DNA from: an uncultured Candidatus Saccharibacteria bacterium
Lineage (GTDB): Bacteria > Patescibacteriota > Saccharimonadia > Saccharimonadales > Saccharimonadaceae
NCBI GenBank assembly: GCA_938036625.1
Contig: CALHQH010000031.1
Span: 1-42,533 of the forward strand
DNA: 42,533 bases
Direction: 5' to 3'
This document shows, one piece after another, positions 1-7,501 of the stretch (within the stretch, counting starts at the first letter, position 1; the number at the start of each line of letters is the position of its first letter). The notes under the pieces are model-generated. The model saw only the letters and a program-made list of their open reading frames with translations, searched no databases and was not told where the DNA came from. Made by a program: the position numbers and the translations under genes.

Positions 1-604
1 CGTCGATATCATCGTTGATGACGAAGTGGTAGTATGGGACTTCGAGTGCGTGAGTCAGTTCACGAATCGCACTACTATAACGCTTTGGCCATTCTTTTTC
101 AAACTCTTGCGTAGTTGTATAACGGGCGCTCAAGCGACGACGCCATTCATGAAAATTCGGTGGCAACACAAAAATTGCTACGACATGCTGTGAAAGCCTC
201 TTATATTCATCAATCCCCTGAACGTCAACATCATTAATCACAATCTTGCCCTCATTGTGAATTGACCTGATTTGCTCCACTCCAGTGCCATACAGTGTTC
301 CATGAACAAACTTTGCCTCAACGAAGGCATGCTGCTGCAGCATGTTCTCTGCTGTTACCTCGTTAATAAAATGATATTCTCGCCCATCTACTTCCATAAC
401 ACCCCGATTTTGTCGTGGCGTACGAGTCGTATATGAAACAAGCCGTCGAAAATCTTGTGATTGTAGCACGCGGCGCTCAACCGTATCCTTGCCGGCCCCC
501 GAAATGCCAACAAGTAGCACAATACGTGCATCACGAATTAAGCGACATGCTGCCTCGGTTGGCTGATACTGTTCGATAAGTGATTGAAGATTCGTCATAG
601 TCAT
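1..604 (-). CDS. gmk: Guanylate kinase, C-terminus cut by window edge
   Basis: Phosphorylates GMP to GDP with ATP in the cytoplasm. The reading frame starts at ATG 604 (a second ATG at 598) and is still open at base 1, about 200 codons. Visible family signatures are a P-loop GISGAGKDT (family form GPSGxGKxT), the GMP-binding stretch SYTTRTPR followed by VDGREYHFI, and AKFVHGTLYGT, which matches the AxxxGxxYGT element. A TATCAT -10 with an upstream TGC lies 9 bases before ATG 604 and no Shine-Dalgarno is seen, so the mRNA may be nearly leaderless. The Asp in GKDT is unusual, as most guanylate kinases have Gly or Thr there. It lies downstream of the unknown gene 661-1158 but appears to have its own promoter. 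Confidence 0.85.
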   Translation of the reverse strand, partial: MTMTNLQSLIEQYQPTEAACRLIRDARIVLLVGISGAGKDTVERRVLQSQDFRRLVSYTTRTPRQNRGVMEVDGREYHFINEVTAENMLQQHAFVEAKFVHGTLYGTGVEQIRSIHNEGKIVINDVDVQGIDEYKRLSQHVVAIFVLPPNFHEWRRRLSARYTTTQEFEKEWPKRYSSAIRELTHALEVPYYHFVINDDID

Positions 605-660
605 ATCATATTTATGATAGCACATCATAGAGAGTAGTTTCTTACCCTTGACATAAGAAG

Positions 661-1158
661 CTAGCTATTATTCTTGATATTGTTTAAATCTATCTGAAAG
701 TAGTCTTCCAGGAACTCTTGGGAGTACCGATCGATATCTGTCATACGTCCTCCGATACGCACACAATCAGGCAGCCCCATATGATCTGGTTTCGTTACAG
801 CGTGATATTGCCGATGCGCAATAATCAATGCTGGTTGGAGCTGCTGCTCAGGTCGAAACTCATGATGAATCATTGCTGCGATCTCCTCTTCTCTACCGCG
901 CGTTTGGTATACCCACTGACCACGGGCAATTGACTGCGCCGTGTGCCATGCGTCCGCATAGTGACGAGTAAAATGCACTGGCATGCCATCAAGAGTAAGC
1001 ATATCGTTGCCATTGCTCAGTTCTAGCGCAAGCCGCGCTAAGCTCACTGCTCGCCAATACCGATAATCACACACTCTCTCTGCAGGTGGCACATTGTCAT
1101 ACACGAGTGCTCTGTCTATATCGGCCACCAATCGGTCATAACGTATCTGCACTCGCAC
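661..1158 (-). CDS. Protein of unknown function, downstream of the LepA C-terminal half
   Basis: A protein of about 165 residues that I do not recognise. It is soluble by composition, with no signal peptide or membrane segment, and is rich in Arg, Tyr and acidic residues. The start is GTG at 1158 or GTG at 1152; an AGGAG at about 1162-1166 is better spaced for 1152. The start lies only 17 bases beyond the stop of the LepA C-terminal ORF (1176), so the two are probably co-transcribed and possibly translationally coupled. No function can be inferred from the neighbours, since LepA acts on ribosomes and guanylate kinase on nucleotides. Its intact frame and spacing support a real gene. Confidence 0.65.
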   Translation of the reverse strand: MRVQIRYDRLVADIDRALVYDNVPPAERVCDYRYWRAVSLARLALELSNGNDMLTLDGMPVHFTRHYADAWHTAQSIARGQWVYQTRGREEEIAAMIHHEFRPEQQLQPALIIAHRQYHAVTKPDHMGLPDCVRIGGRMTDIDRYSQEFLEDYFQIDLNNIKNNS

Positions 1159-1175
1159 ACAGCTCCTGTTAGTTG

Positions 1176-2135
1176 TTAATCCCGCCTGAGCATCACCGTA
1201 AAGGCTTCGCTGGGGATGTCGACCTTGCCAAAGCGTTTCATGCGCTTCTTGCCGCGAGCTTGCTTGGCGAGGAGCTTCTTCTTGCGGCTCACATCACCGC
1301 CGTAGAGATAGCCAGTGACATCTTTGCGGTAGGCACCAATATTTTCGCGGGCAATAAACTTCCCACCAATCGCCGCCTGCAGTGCCACCTCAAAGCTCTG
1401 GCGCGGCACGACATCCTTGAGCTTCTTCACCACCTCGCGCCCCAGCCGCTGCGACTCCGAGCGGTGACACATAACGCTGAGCGCATCAACCATCTCGCCC
1501 GCCACGTAGAAATCCACGCGCACTAAATCCTCCGCTTGGTAGCCCCGTAGTTCATAATTAAACGAACCGTAGCCACTAGTGACCGACTTGAGTTGGTCAT
1601 AAAAATCCGTCAGGAGATTAGCCAGTGGTGCCGCAAAGGAAATGAGGGCACGCTCGTCGATGTAACTGAGGTTCTTTTGCCGACCACGCTTGCTAACGAT
1701 GAGCTGGATTACTGCGCCGATGTAATCTTGGGGTACGACGATCTCACCATCAATCCACGGCTCGCGGACCTCCTTGATCTGGGCTGGGTCGGGCAATTCA
1801 CTGGCCGATTTGATATCTAATTCCTCACCGTTCGTCAAACTGACTTGGTAGTCGGTGCTCGGATTGGTGACGATGAGGTCTAGATTGTACTCGCGCTCGA
1901 GCCGCTCGCGAATGATATCCATATGCAAGAGACCAAGGAAGCCAATCCGCACACCATAACCCAACACCGGCGAATTCTCTGGCTCAAACTGCAGCGCACT
2001 ATCGCTCAGGCTCAGCTTCTCAATCGCCTCCTTCAGGTCATTATAATCTTCGTTGCTCACCGGGAAAAACCCCGCATAGACGAAGGGCTTGACCTCTTTG
2101 TAGCCAGGGAGGGGCTGGACGGTTATCGCTGTCAT
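1176..2135 (-). CDS. lepA: Elongation factor 4 (LepA), C-terminal half as a separate ORF
   Basis: This 319-residue ORF carries the part of LepA/EF4 that follows domain II. It starts at the PLPGYKEVKPFVYAG element, then shows the EF-G-like III/V segments (GFLGLLHMDIIRERLER) and the LepA-specific C-terminal domain ending with the basic KKKLLAKQARGKKRMKRFG stretch. No internal stop or frameshift is seen. The GTPase and domain II are encoded separately at 6503-7498. A new start has been acquired: ATG 2135 is preceded by TTGC-TATAAT with a 7-base gap, a promoter that would give a leaderless mRNA. Normal LepA is one chain of about 600 residues, and the two ORFs sum to 650. Intactness of both halves and separate expression suggest a two-piece factor rather than a dead gene. 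Confidence 0.9.
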   Translation of the reverse strand: MTAITVQPLPGYKEVKPFVYAGFFPVSNEDYNDLKEAIEKLSLSDSALQFEPENSPVLGYGVRIGFLGLLHMDIIRERLEREYNLDLIVTNPSTDYQVSLTNGEELDIKSASELPDPAQIKEVREPWIDGEIVVPQDYIGAVIQLIVSKRGRQKNLSYIDERALISFAAPLANLLTDFYDQLKSVTSGYGSFNYELRGYQAEDLVRVDFYVAGEMVDALSVMCHRSESQRLGREVVKKLKDVVPRQSFEVALQAAIGGKFIARENIGAYRKDVTGYLYGGDVSRKKKLLAKQARGKKRMKRFGKVDIPSEAFTVMLRRD

Positions 2136-2177
2136 GTTTGATATTATAGCAAGTTTTGCAGCAGAGGAGAATTACCC

Positions 2178-2493
2178 TTATTGCGAGGATTCCTTATGTT
2201 CTGCAGATAGATTAAGACGCTTTTCGCGGTAGTGCTGAATCTGCGAGAACTGCTCGGGCGAGAGGCAAAACATTGGCCGATAGCCATCGATCGTACTCAT
2301 CATCAGTGGTTGGTTAAGGATTTGGCTATCTGGCCTGAAGTTGCCATTCTTCGTTGAGGCTAGCAAAGAACACATCAATAATCCTAAGCTCATCCTGCTG
2401 ATCCGCAAAGAAGTCTTGCAAATAGCTACCAAAGTCACCCACCCAACGCTCTGCGCCACCACAGAGGATATATGTCGTTTTTGTTAGCTTCAC
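2178..2493 (-). pseudogene. Broken short gene, possibly a remnant of a peptidase E/class I amidotransferase-like protein
   Basis: From GTG 2493, three bases after the SDR stop, a frame reads KLTKTTYILCGGAERW and runs through IIDVFFASLNEEWQ before a TAG. The continuation with protein-like character (PEQFSQIQHYREKR) lies in another frame that ends at 2178. The opening YILCGG and the FFASxxEEW element resemble the N-terminus of the peptidase E / type 1 glutamine amidotransferase-like family as I remember it. The whole remnant is about 105 codons against roughly 200 in that family, so it is both frameshifted and truncated. It sits between the SDR gene and the LepA C-terminal half, at the right edge of the block that separates the lepA halves. 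The family assignment is tentative. Confidence 0.4.
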
Positions 2494-2496
2494 TTC

Positions 2497-3249
2497 CTAT
2501 CGCCTTCCACCATCAACTGGTATTACGGTGCCCGTTATATACTTTGCTGCATCACTCGCAAGAAAGACGATAACTCGTGCAATGTCACGAGGATGAGCAA
2601 TACGACCAAGAAGAATCTGCTTTTTAGCGTCTGCTATGACATCACTTGGGAGGTCTTTATTCATATCCGTATCTACCCAACCAGGAGCGACACCATTCAC
2701 CCGTATATATGGTGCATGCTGCGTAGCAAGTGTCTTTGTTATTGATTGAACCGCCGCCTTGCTAGCAGCATAGTCTATATTGTCGGGATAAAAATCAAAC
2801 ATCCCGGCTGTTGATGCGACATTGATTATAGATCCTTGGCCGGCAGTTTCTTGTATCATACGCCCAAAGATCTTCCCCGACAAAAGAACACTATAGACAT
2901 TTGTATCAAAAATCGTTCGATAATCCGCAAAAGTATGCTCTTTATATGGTTTGTCGATAATAACTCCTGCGTTATTAACAACGACATCAAGCGACGAAAA
3001 AGTACTTTCTATGCGATCCGCCATAGCTTGCACCGCAGCTTCATCAGATACATCAGCCTGAATCGCGATAACCTTCACTTTGTAACGATCACTCATCTCA
3101 TGAACTATCTTTTGTACACTATGCTGGGCGGATGATTTATAATTCATAACCACATTTGCCCCAGCATGAGCAAACTCCTCAGCAGTTGCACGCCCGATAC
3201 CTCTTGCGGCTCCTGTTATAAGTACTGTTTTACCCGTCAATCCATCCAT
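2497..3249 (-). CDS. Short-chain dehydrogenase/reductase (FabG-like)
   Basis: A 250-residue NAD(P)-dependent oxidoreductase of the classical SDR family. The cofactor motif TGAARGIG is at residues 12-19 and NNAG at 92-95. The catalytic set is N117, S146, Y160 and K164 (YAASK), and the C-terminus ends in the usual GTVIPVDGG. The length is standard and all key residues are present, so it should be active. The substrate cannot be told; FabG-type 3-oxoacyl reductases and sugar or alcohol dehydrogenases share this pattern. The ATG at 3249 follows the stop of the upstream Nudix gene by two bases, which indicates translational coupling. It belongs to the cassette lying between the two lepA halves. 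Confidence 0.9.
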   Translation of the reverse strand: MDGLTGKTVLITGAARGIGRATAEEFAHAGANVVMNYKSSAQHSVQKIVHEMSDRYKVKVIAIQADVSDEAAVQAMADRIESTFSSLDVVVNNAGVIIDKPYKEHTFADYRTIFDTNVYSVLLSGKIFGRMIQETAGQGSIINVASTAGMFDFYPDNIDYAASKAAVQSITKTLATQHAPYIRVNGVAPGWVDTDMNKDLPSDVIADAKKQILLGRIAHPRDIARVIVFLASDAAKYITGTVIPVDGGRR

Positions 3250-3251
3250 TA

Positions 3252-3755
3252 CTATGCTATATCTCCCTTATTTCTATCAATCAAATCATTGCAGTATAGA
3301 TACCGTAATAACACCATCGCAATTCTATCCTCGCGCATGTCACCTTTCAAAGCCATTTCGCGCACCTCATCATACGAGAACCACAAGTCTGTCTGAATCA
3401 CTTCACCATCCTCAAGTTGCTGCCCATCATCACTTTTTATAAAATTCGTTGCAACAAATGTATATAAATCCCACTTCACCGTCGCACCAAGTGTCGAGGT
3501 ATGAATAAGCTGCGGGTCGACAATCGTGTAACCCGCTTCTTCTTGCACCTCATGCACAGCCTTCGTCGTCGCGGCTTGAATTATATCAACATGTTGGGCG
3601 CAAGCAGCTTGGTAGTCAGCACGTGAATCAAACACCTTACCCCCTGGCAGGCGATAATCATATCCATCCAGCTCATGACGAAATTCGCGGGTGAGCAAGA
3701 TTTTGCCACTGTTTTGATCATCAAGTATAATGCGCACGCCTGGCGCTCGTACCAC
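3252..3755 (-). CDS. Nudix hydrolase with a split Nudix box
   Basis: A 167-residue Nudix-fold protein. LPGGK at about residues 36-40 and VHEVQEEAGY at 67-76 are the two ends of a Nudix box (GX5EX7REUXEEXGU), but roughly 15 extra residues lie between them and the box Arg is His. The catalytic EE pair is kept. The annotated start is GTG 3755. However, the same frame continues upstream to about 3809 and encodes convincing protein (LCLVEDHKGWERVVR) without any ATG, GTG or TTG, so the true N-terminus is longer than the start codon allows or the start has been lost. It is followed two bases later by the SDR gene. The substrate is unknown. Confidence 0.8.
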   Translation of the reverse strand: MVRAPGVRIILDDQNSGKILLTREFRHELDGYDYRLPGGKVFDSRADYQAACAQHVDIIQAATTKAVHEVQEEAGYTIVDPQLIHTSTLGATVKWDLYTFVATNFIKSDDGQQLEDGEVIQTDLWFSYDEVREMALKGDMREDRIAMVLLRYLYCNDLIDRNKGDIA

Positions 3756-3811
3756 CCTTTCCCAGCCCTTGTGATCCTCTACTAGGCAGAGTGTTACCGC
3801 TCCTCTATCAT

Positions 3812-4297
3812 CTACACCACACCCGTCTCGTTATACCGCTGGTAGGCAGTGAGAATCTGGCGTGTGGCGTCATTCGTATTGAGCTGCAATGCTTCGTCTA
3901 GCGAGAACCACTGACCTGTCGCTACTTCCTCAGTGTCAGTGTGCGGTGCCTCACTTTGCCATTGCTTAAGGCAAAACACTACGGTAAAGGCTTGCGTGTC
4001 ACCATCAGGATAATGATACACCCGCCCTGGTCCAGACTGCGTTGCAAAGAGCTCAAGGTCGCTGGCGTGCGCAGTGATTCCTGCTTCTTCACGTAGTTCA
4101 TGTAGTGCCGCGCTGGTGTAGCTATCACCCTCCTCGACGTGCCCACCTACTGTACTCCATCGGTCGAAGGCTTTGGCGTAGATGAGTTTGACGCGCCCTG
4201 CTTCATCAACCGGCAAGACATCAACAGTCGTCGTGAGTAATTTCTTATCCCCAACCTTCTGGCGCAACTGCCACACATACGAGCCAACATACCCCAT
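3812..4297 (-). CDS. Nudix hydrolase
   Basis: Hydrolyses nucleoside-diphosphate-linked compounds by family; the exact substrate is unknown. The Nudix box runs from about residue 52 (GHVEEGDS) to 74 (LHELREEAGI). The metal-binding REEAG core is present with His in place of the usual Arg. I chose ATG 4297, with GGGAG seven bases upstream, rather than GTG 4303, which sits one base from that Shine-Dalgarno. The protein is about 161 residues with no extra domain. It lies second in a row of three minus-strand Nudix genes placed between the two lepA halves. The downstream Nudix frame begins inside the 3' end of this gene's region, so the two are very closely packed. Confidence 0.85.
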   Translation of the reverse strand: MGYVGSYVWQLRQKVGDKKLLTTTVDVLPVDEAGRVKLIYAKAFDRWSTVGGHVEEGDSYTSAALHELREEAGITAHASDLELFATQSGPGRVYHYPDGDTQAFTVVFCLKQWQSEAPHTDTEEVATGQWFSLDEALQLNTNDATRQILTAYQRYNETGVV

Positions 4298-4392
4298 ATT
4301 CACACTCCCTTCTCTGCCGCCAGCAGATGATCAATGGTACTTTCTATTATGATTTTAGCATATTCGTTGAGGATGAGGCGGCTAGCTCCACA

Positions 4393-4971
4393 CTACTCGT
4401 CCGCACGAGAGTCTCCTCCTTGCTGGAGGGTACTGGCGAGCAAGGCCCAGGCAGCGAGCATGGCGTAGTTGGTGATTGCGCCAGTAGCGACCATGCGGTG
4501 GATGGTGGTAATTGGCAGCCACTGCGAGATAATTTGCTCGGTGCTATCTGGCTGGTGGTGATGGTTTGTCCCAGCATATTCGCCGTAAACCACATGGAGC
4601 TTCGCGCTGGTGCGACGATTATCGGCATAGAGCCAGCCACATTCCCGCACATTCGTCATGGCAATGCCCGACTCCTCAGCCAGCTCTCGCTGCGCCGCCG
4701 CACACACATCCTCGCCCGCTTCGATCTTCCCGCCCGGGAACTGATACAACACTTCATCCACTGGGTATGAATACTCTTGCTGTACCAAAATATTATTGCC
4801 TCGGCGACACACTACGATTACCCCACCATGCCCATGGTAGGGGTAATGAACATATTGGATGGTCTTTCCATTTGGTAGCTCTATTGTATCTTCTGCGACG
4901 GTGAGCCGAGGGTGCTCGAAGAGTATTTGTGATGACTGGGTGCGCCACTTGTGCAGTTGGTGTGACAACAT
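4393..4971 (-). CDS. Nudix hydrolase, ADP-ribose pyrophosphatase-like
   Basis: A 192-residue Nudix protein whose box is fully canonical: residues 81-103 hold GKIEAGED, then QRELAEESGI. The N-terminal part (LPNGKTIQYVHYP, then VVCRRGNNILVQQEYSYPVD) and the FPGGK lead-in resemble ADP-ribose / nucleoside-diphosphate-sugar pyrophosphatases, so cleavage of ADP-ribose-like compounds to AMP is the best guess. It starts at ATG 4971; no Shine-Dalgarno is obvious and a TATTTT/TATTAT element lies just upstream. It is the first of three adjacent Nudix genes in the block between the lepA halves. The substrate remains an inference from family resemblance. Confidence 0.85.
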   Translation of the reverse strand: MLSHQLHKWRTQSSQILFEHPRLTVAEDTIELPNGKTIQYVHYPYHGHGGVIVVCRRGNNILVQQEYSYPVDEVLYQFPGGKIEAGEDVCAAAQRELAEESGIAMTNVRECGWLYADNRRTSAKLHVVYGEYAGTNHHHQPDSTEQIISQWLPITTIHRMVATGAITNYAMLAAWALLASTLQQGGDSRADE

Positions 4972-4996
4972 GGTTGGTAAAATATGGATAATAGCT

Positions 4997-5617
4997 TTAC
5001 CTATTTGGCCCTTTCTTAATGAAATTCATTTTTTTCTTAACCCCAGGGACACGACGACGAGACAACACTGTAATCAGCCACAAACAGCCACTACATAGAA
5101 CAAATCCAATTGTCGCAGGAGCAATCACCGCCAGACCAGCTTCACCAGAAAAAGTTATACTCCATAGTAATTTACCGGCAGCCATGAACGCCATGACTGC
5201 CACACCCAGCCAGATATTTCGCCACCACAATGCCGCTGCTAAAGCACTAAAGGATAATGGTATAAGCAATGTGAGGAAAATCTTACGTAATGTCCATTCA
5301 CCCTGTAAATACTGCTGCTCAACTTGCAAAAACTGTTGCACCTGTAAATTCGTTTCACTGGGCGGGGCAAACCACCCCATGCTGGTCAAGGTGAGTAATA
5401 TCACCATCATTATCCCTGCCCAGCTCCGCCGATAGGCGAACCAACAAAACGGTATCAAGAACAACGGACGGATATACCAGCTAAGCTGGTTGTGGTGCCG
5501 CTGCCATAGCCAATCCCAAAAACTCGGAACAGTAAATGCCACGGCGATGAATAGTATAATCAGGCCAGCAAACAAGATGGCGATGAATGTGTCATACTTT
5601 TTTATCACAGTCATCAT
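4997..5617 (-). CDS. Multi-pass membrane protein of unknown function
   Basis: A 206-residue hydrophobic protein with about five to six predicted membrane segments, including residues 11-29, 47-61, 69-83 and several after residue 110. It has a basic C-terminal tail (RRRVPGVKKKMNFIKK). I do not recognise a family. The start is one of two adjacent ATGs (5617 and 5614). A TATAGT -10 ends seven bases before 5617 and there is no Shine-Dalgarno, so the mRNA is probably leaderless. The gene begins just downstream (on its own strand) of the lepA remnant at 5657-5725 and leads into the three Nudix genes. It may transport or sense something used by them, but nothing in the sequence proves this. Confidence 0.7.
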   Translation of the reverse strand: MMTVIKKYDTFIAILFAGLIILFIAVAFTVPSFWDWLWQRHHNQLSWYIRPLFLIPFCWFAYRRSWAGIMMVILLTLTSMGWFAPPSETNLQVQQFLQVEQQYLQGEWTLRKIFLTLLIPLSFSALAAALWWRNIWLGVAVMAFMAAGKLLWSITFSGEAGLAVIAPATIGFVLCSGCLWLITVLSRRRVPGVKKKMNFIKKGPNR

Positions 5618-5656
5618 ACGATAAACTATACCACTATATTATAACTACTCAAAGTA

Positions 5657-5725
5657 TTTCTTGAGCGTCACCGTATCCCCCACCCGCGCTTCGCGTGTGG
5701 TTTTCAGGTTGGTGACGATGTAGCC
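5657..5725 (-). pseudogene. Diverged lepA remnant (23 codons of domain II)
   Basis: Read on the minus strand this stretch encodes 23 codons beginning GYIVTNLK, identical in amino acids to the end of the LepA N-terminal ORF (about 6532-6599). I count about nine base differences in 69, and every one is synonymous. The frame then continues YFE and stops. Upstream of GYIV the similarity to LepA ends. It has no start codon of its own that makes sense. It is a scrap of another lepA copy, not a tandem duplication of recent age, and sits inside the block that separates the two lepA halves. Confidence 0.8.
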
Positions 5726-5832
5726 GGGTAGCAATGTTTCCTTTCCGGAATATTCAGTCGCCCTAATTGCTCCACACATAGTGTTGTTAGTATTTTATTC
5801 TATTTTATAAATAATGGCATCTCATTCTTAGC

Positions 5833-6513
5833 TCACTGCGCCTTCGGCAAAAAACCGCGCGCCACGAGCGCCTGCCAAGCCGTATCCGCCGAGAGAGATG
5901 GCGGCTGCGGCGTTGAAAATCCCTTATCGGGATAGGTCTTTATCCGCTCATAATCACCCAGCATCAACGTCAGCATCATAGTCGCACTGCCATAGGTTGC
6001 CTCATATAACTGATAATATGCTTCTACTGTTGTCGGCTGACTAGTTACATACAGTCGCGGCCGCGGGTGCGGCCACTGAGCCTCGGCAGTTGCCAAAAAT
6101 CGACGCGTCATATACGGTTTATGGATTAAAATGATATCCTTAGCCTGGATTGCCGCCCCCGCCAGCAACTGAGCCGAACGAGTGATGTTTTCGCCGGTAT
6201 TAGCAGCGTGGTGTTCACACAGGATTGCCGAGTTCGACACCGCCAAACGTTGGAGCTGCCGCCCCAGCAGCGTTGCTTCGGTTTCTGTTGCCCCATGATA
6301 GGGATTAGCAAATCCTGACACCACGATCCGTTGACTCACTCCCGCATGATATAGCTCGGCCGCTCGCTCGGCACTATCGATCATAGCTCCCGCACCGCCG
6401 ATCACGATAGCATCCGCCCGCGCCGGCAGCCGACTCTCAATGCAAAGATACTCCCACAATACCCGGAGGTGATACCAGTCTTGATCGGTGAGCGCTAGCT
6501 GGCTACGTGACAT
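5833..6513 (-). CDS. YdcF-like protein (DUF218 family)
   Basis: A 226-residue protein of the YdcF/SanA-type DUF218 family, whose members bind nucleotides or SAM-like ligands or act in envelope processes; the exact reaction is uncertain. Seen motifs are ADAIVIGGAG near residue 33, the IVVSGFANPYHG loop, EHHAANTGEN (family form ExxxxNTxEN) and a KPYMTRR stretch. No N-terminal membrane anchor is present, so this copy looks cytoplasmic. ATG 6513 overlaps the last 11 bases of the truncated LepA N-terminal ORF (stop at 6503). It is therefore coupled to lepA-N translation, and the junction itself supplies the last residues of that ORF. Confidence 0.8.
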   Translation of the reverse strand: MSRSQLALTDQDWYHLRVLWEYLCIESRLPARADAIVIGGAGAMIDSAERAAELYHAGVSQRIVVSGFANPYHGATETEATLLGRQLQRLAVSNSAILCEHHAANTGENITRSAQLLAGAAIQAKDIILIHKPYMTRRFLATAEAQWPHPRPRLYVTSQPTTVEAYYQLYEATYGSATMMLTLMLGDYERIKTYPDKGFSTPQPPSLSADTAWQALVARGFLPKAQ

Positions 6514-7498
6514 GTGTCCGCTCTCGAGACTTTTTCAACGTCACCGTATCACCCACCCGCGCTTCACGCGTGGTCTTGAGGTTGGTGACGATGTAGCCGA
6601 TTTCGCCGGTGCCAAGCAGTGGGTCGGGCTGCATGGTTGGGCTCAGGTGTCCTACCTCCAGAGCAAGGCCACGGGCGCCGGTGGCCATCATGGTGATGTC
6701 TGCGCCTTTCGGTATTGTGCCATCTACCACGCGCACGTAGAGGATAACCCCCCGGTAGTCGTCGTAGTAGCTATCAAAGATCAGGGCGCGGGTTGGTATG
6801 CTCGGCGTCTTGCCATCTTGCGCAGCCATGCGCTCAGCCTGCACCGCTAGTGGCGATACTGGTGCTGGGATGCGCTCGACAATAGCCCTCAGCACCTGCG
6901 GTACATTCTGCCCGGTCTTGGCCGAAATATGAATAATATCGCTTTCATTACAGCCAAGCAGATTAATCACCTGCTTAGACACGCGTGGCACATCGGCCGC
7001 TGGCAGGTCAACTTTATTGAGCACCGGGATGATGGTGAGGTCCTGCTCCATCGCCAAGTACACATTCGCCAGCGTCTGCGCCTGAATCCCCTGGCTGGCA
7101 TCCACCACCAGCACCGCACCTTCGCAGGCCTGCAAGCTACGCGATACTTCGTAGCTAAAATCTACGTGGCCGGGGGTGTCAATCAGGTTGAGGTCGTAGG
7201 TGCCGGGCTGGGGCGCGGTGTTTCTGTCCCCGTCAATTGAACCAACAGGCGATACTAAGCGGGTGGCAGTCGACGGGGCGGCACCCGCTTCTGAAGAAGT
7301 TACGTACTCATACTTCATCCGCACCGGAGCGAGCTTGATGGTAATCCCCTTCTCGCGCTCCAGATCCATGCTATCGAGCAACTGCTGCTTCATATCCCGC
7401 TTGGTAACGGTGCCCGTCAGCTCCATCATGCGGTCGGCCAAGGTACTCTTGCCATGGTCGATATGGGCGATGATGCAGAAATTACGGATATGTTCCAT
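6503..7498 (-). CDS. lepA: Elongation factor 4 (LepA), N-terminal half: GTPase and domain II
   Basis: This 331-residue ORF encodes the G domain and domain II of LepA/EF4, the ribosome-binding back-translocation GTPase. Motifs are AHIDHGKST (G1, residues 11-19), EREKGITIK (switch I), DTPGHVDF (G3), NKVDL (G4) and SAKTG (G5). Domain II ends with GYIVTNLK and the VGDTVTLKK stretch; then eight foreign residues and a stop follow, where normal LepA would continue with PLPGYKEVKP. That continuation is encoded at 1176-2135. A roughly 30-residue insertion rich in Ser, Ala, Pro and Gly sits between switch I and G3 (residues 67-98). It begins three bases after the murJ stop, so the tilS-ftsH-murJ operon drives it. 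Confidence 0.92.
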   Translation of the reverse strand: MEHIRNFCIIAHIDHGKSTLADRMMELTGTVTKRDMKQQLLDSMDLEREKGITIKLAPVRMKYEYVTSSEAGAAPSTATRLVSPVGSIDGDRNTAPQPGTYDLNLIDTPGHVDFSYEVSRSLQACEGAVLVVDASQGIQAQTLANVYLAMEQDLTIIPVLNKVDLPAADVPRVSKQVINLLGCNESDIIHISAKTGQNVPQVLRAIVERIPAPVSPLAVQAERMAAQDGKTPSIPTRALIFDSYYDDYRGVILYVRVVDGTIPKGADITMMATGARGLALEVGHLSPTMQPDPLLGTGEIGYIVTNLKTTREARVGDTVTLKKSRERTHVT

Positions 7499-7501
7499 AC
7501 G

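Noticed and set aside
1173..1526. 117-codon plus-strand frame across the LepA C-terminal region
   Set aside because: It lies antisense to lepA in a region with strong LepA motifs, and its translation has no protein-like features.
1176..2135. LepA C-terminal half as a pseudogene
   Set aside because: Full-length, no stops, and it has acquired a promoter and start codon, so it was listed as a gene. The split is discussed as a finding.
4327..4770. 147-codon plus-strand frame over the first Nudix gene
   Set aside because: Antisense shadow of a gene with a canonical Nudix box.
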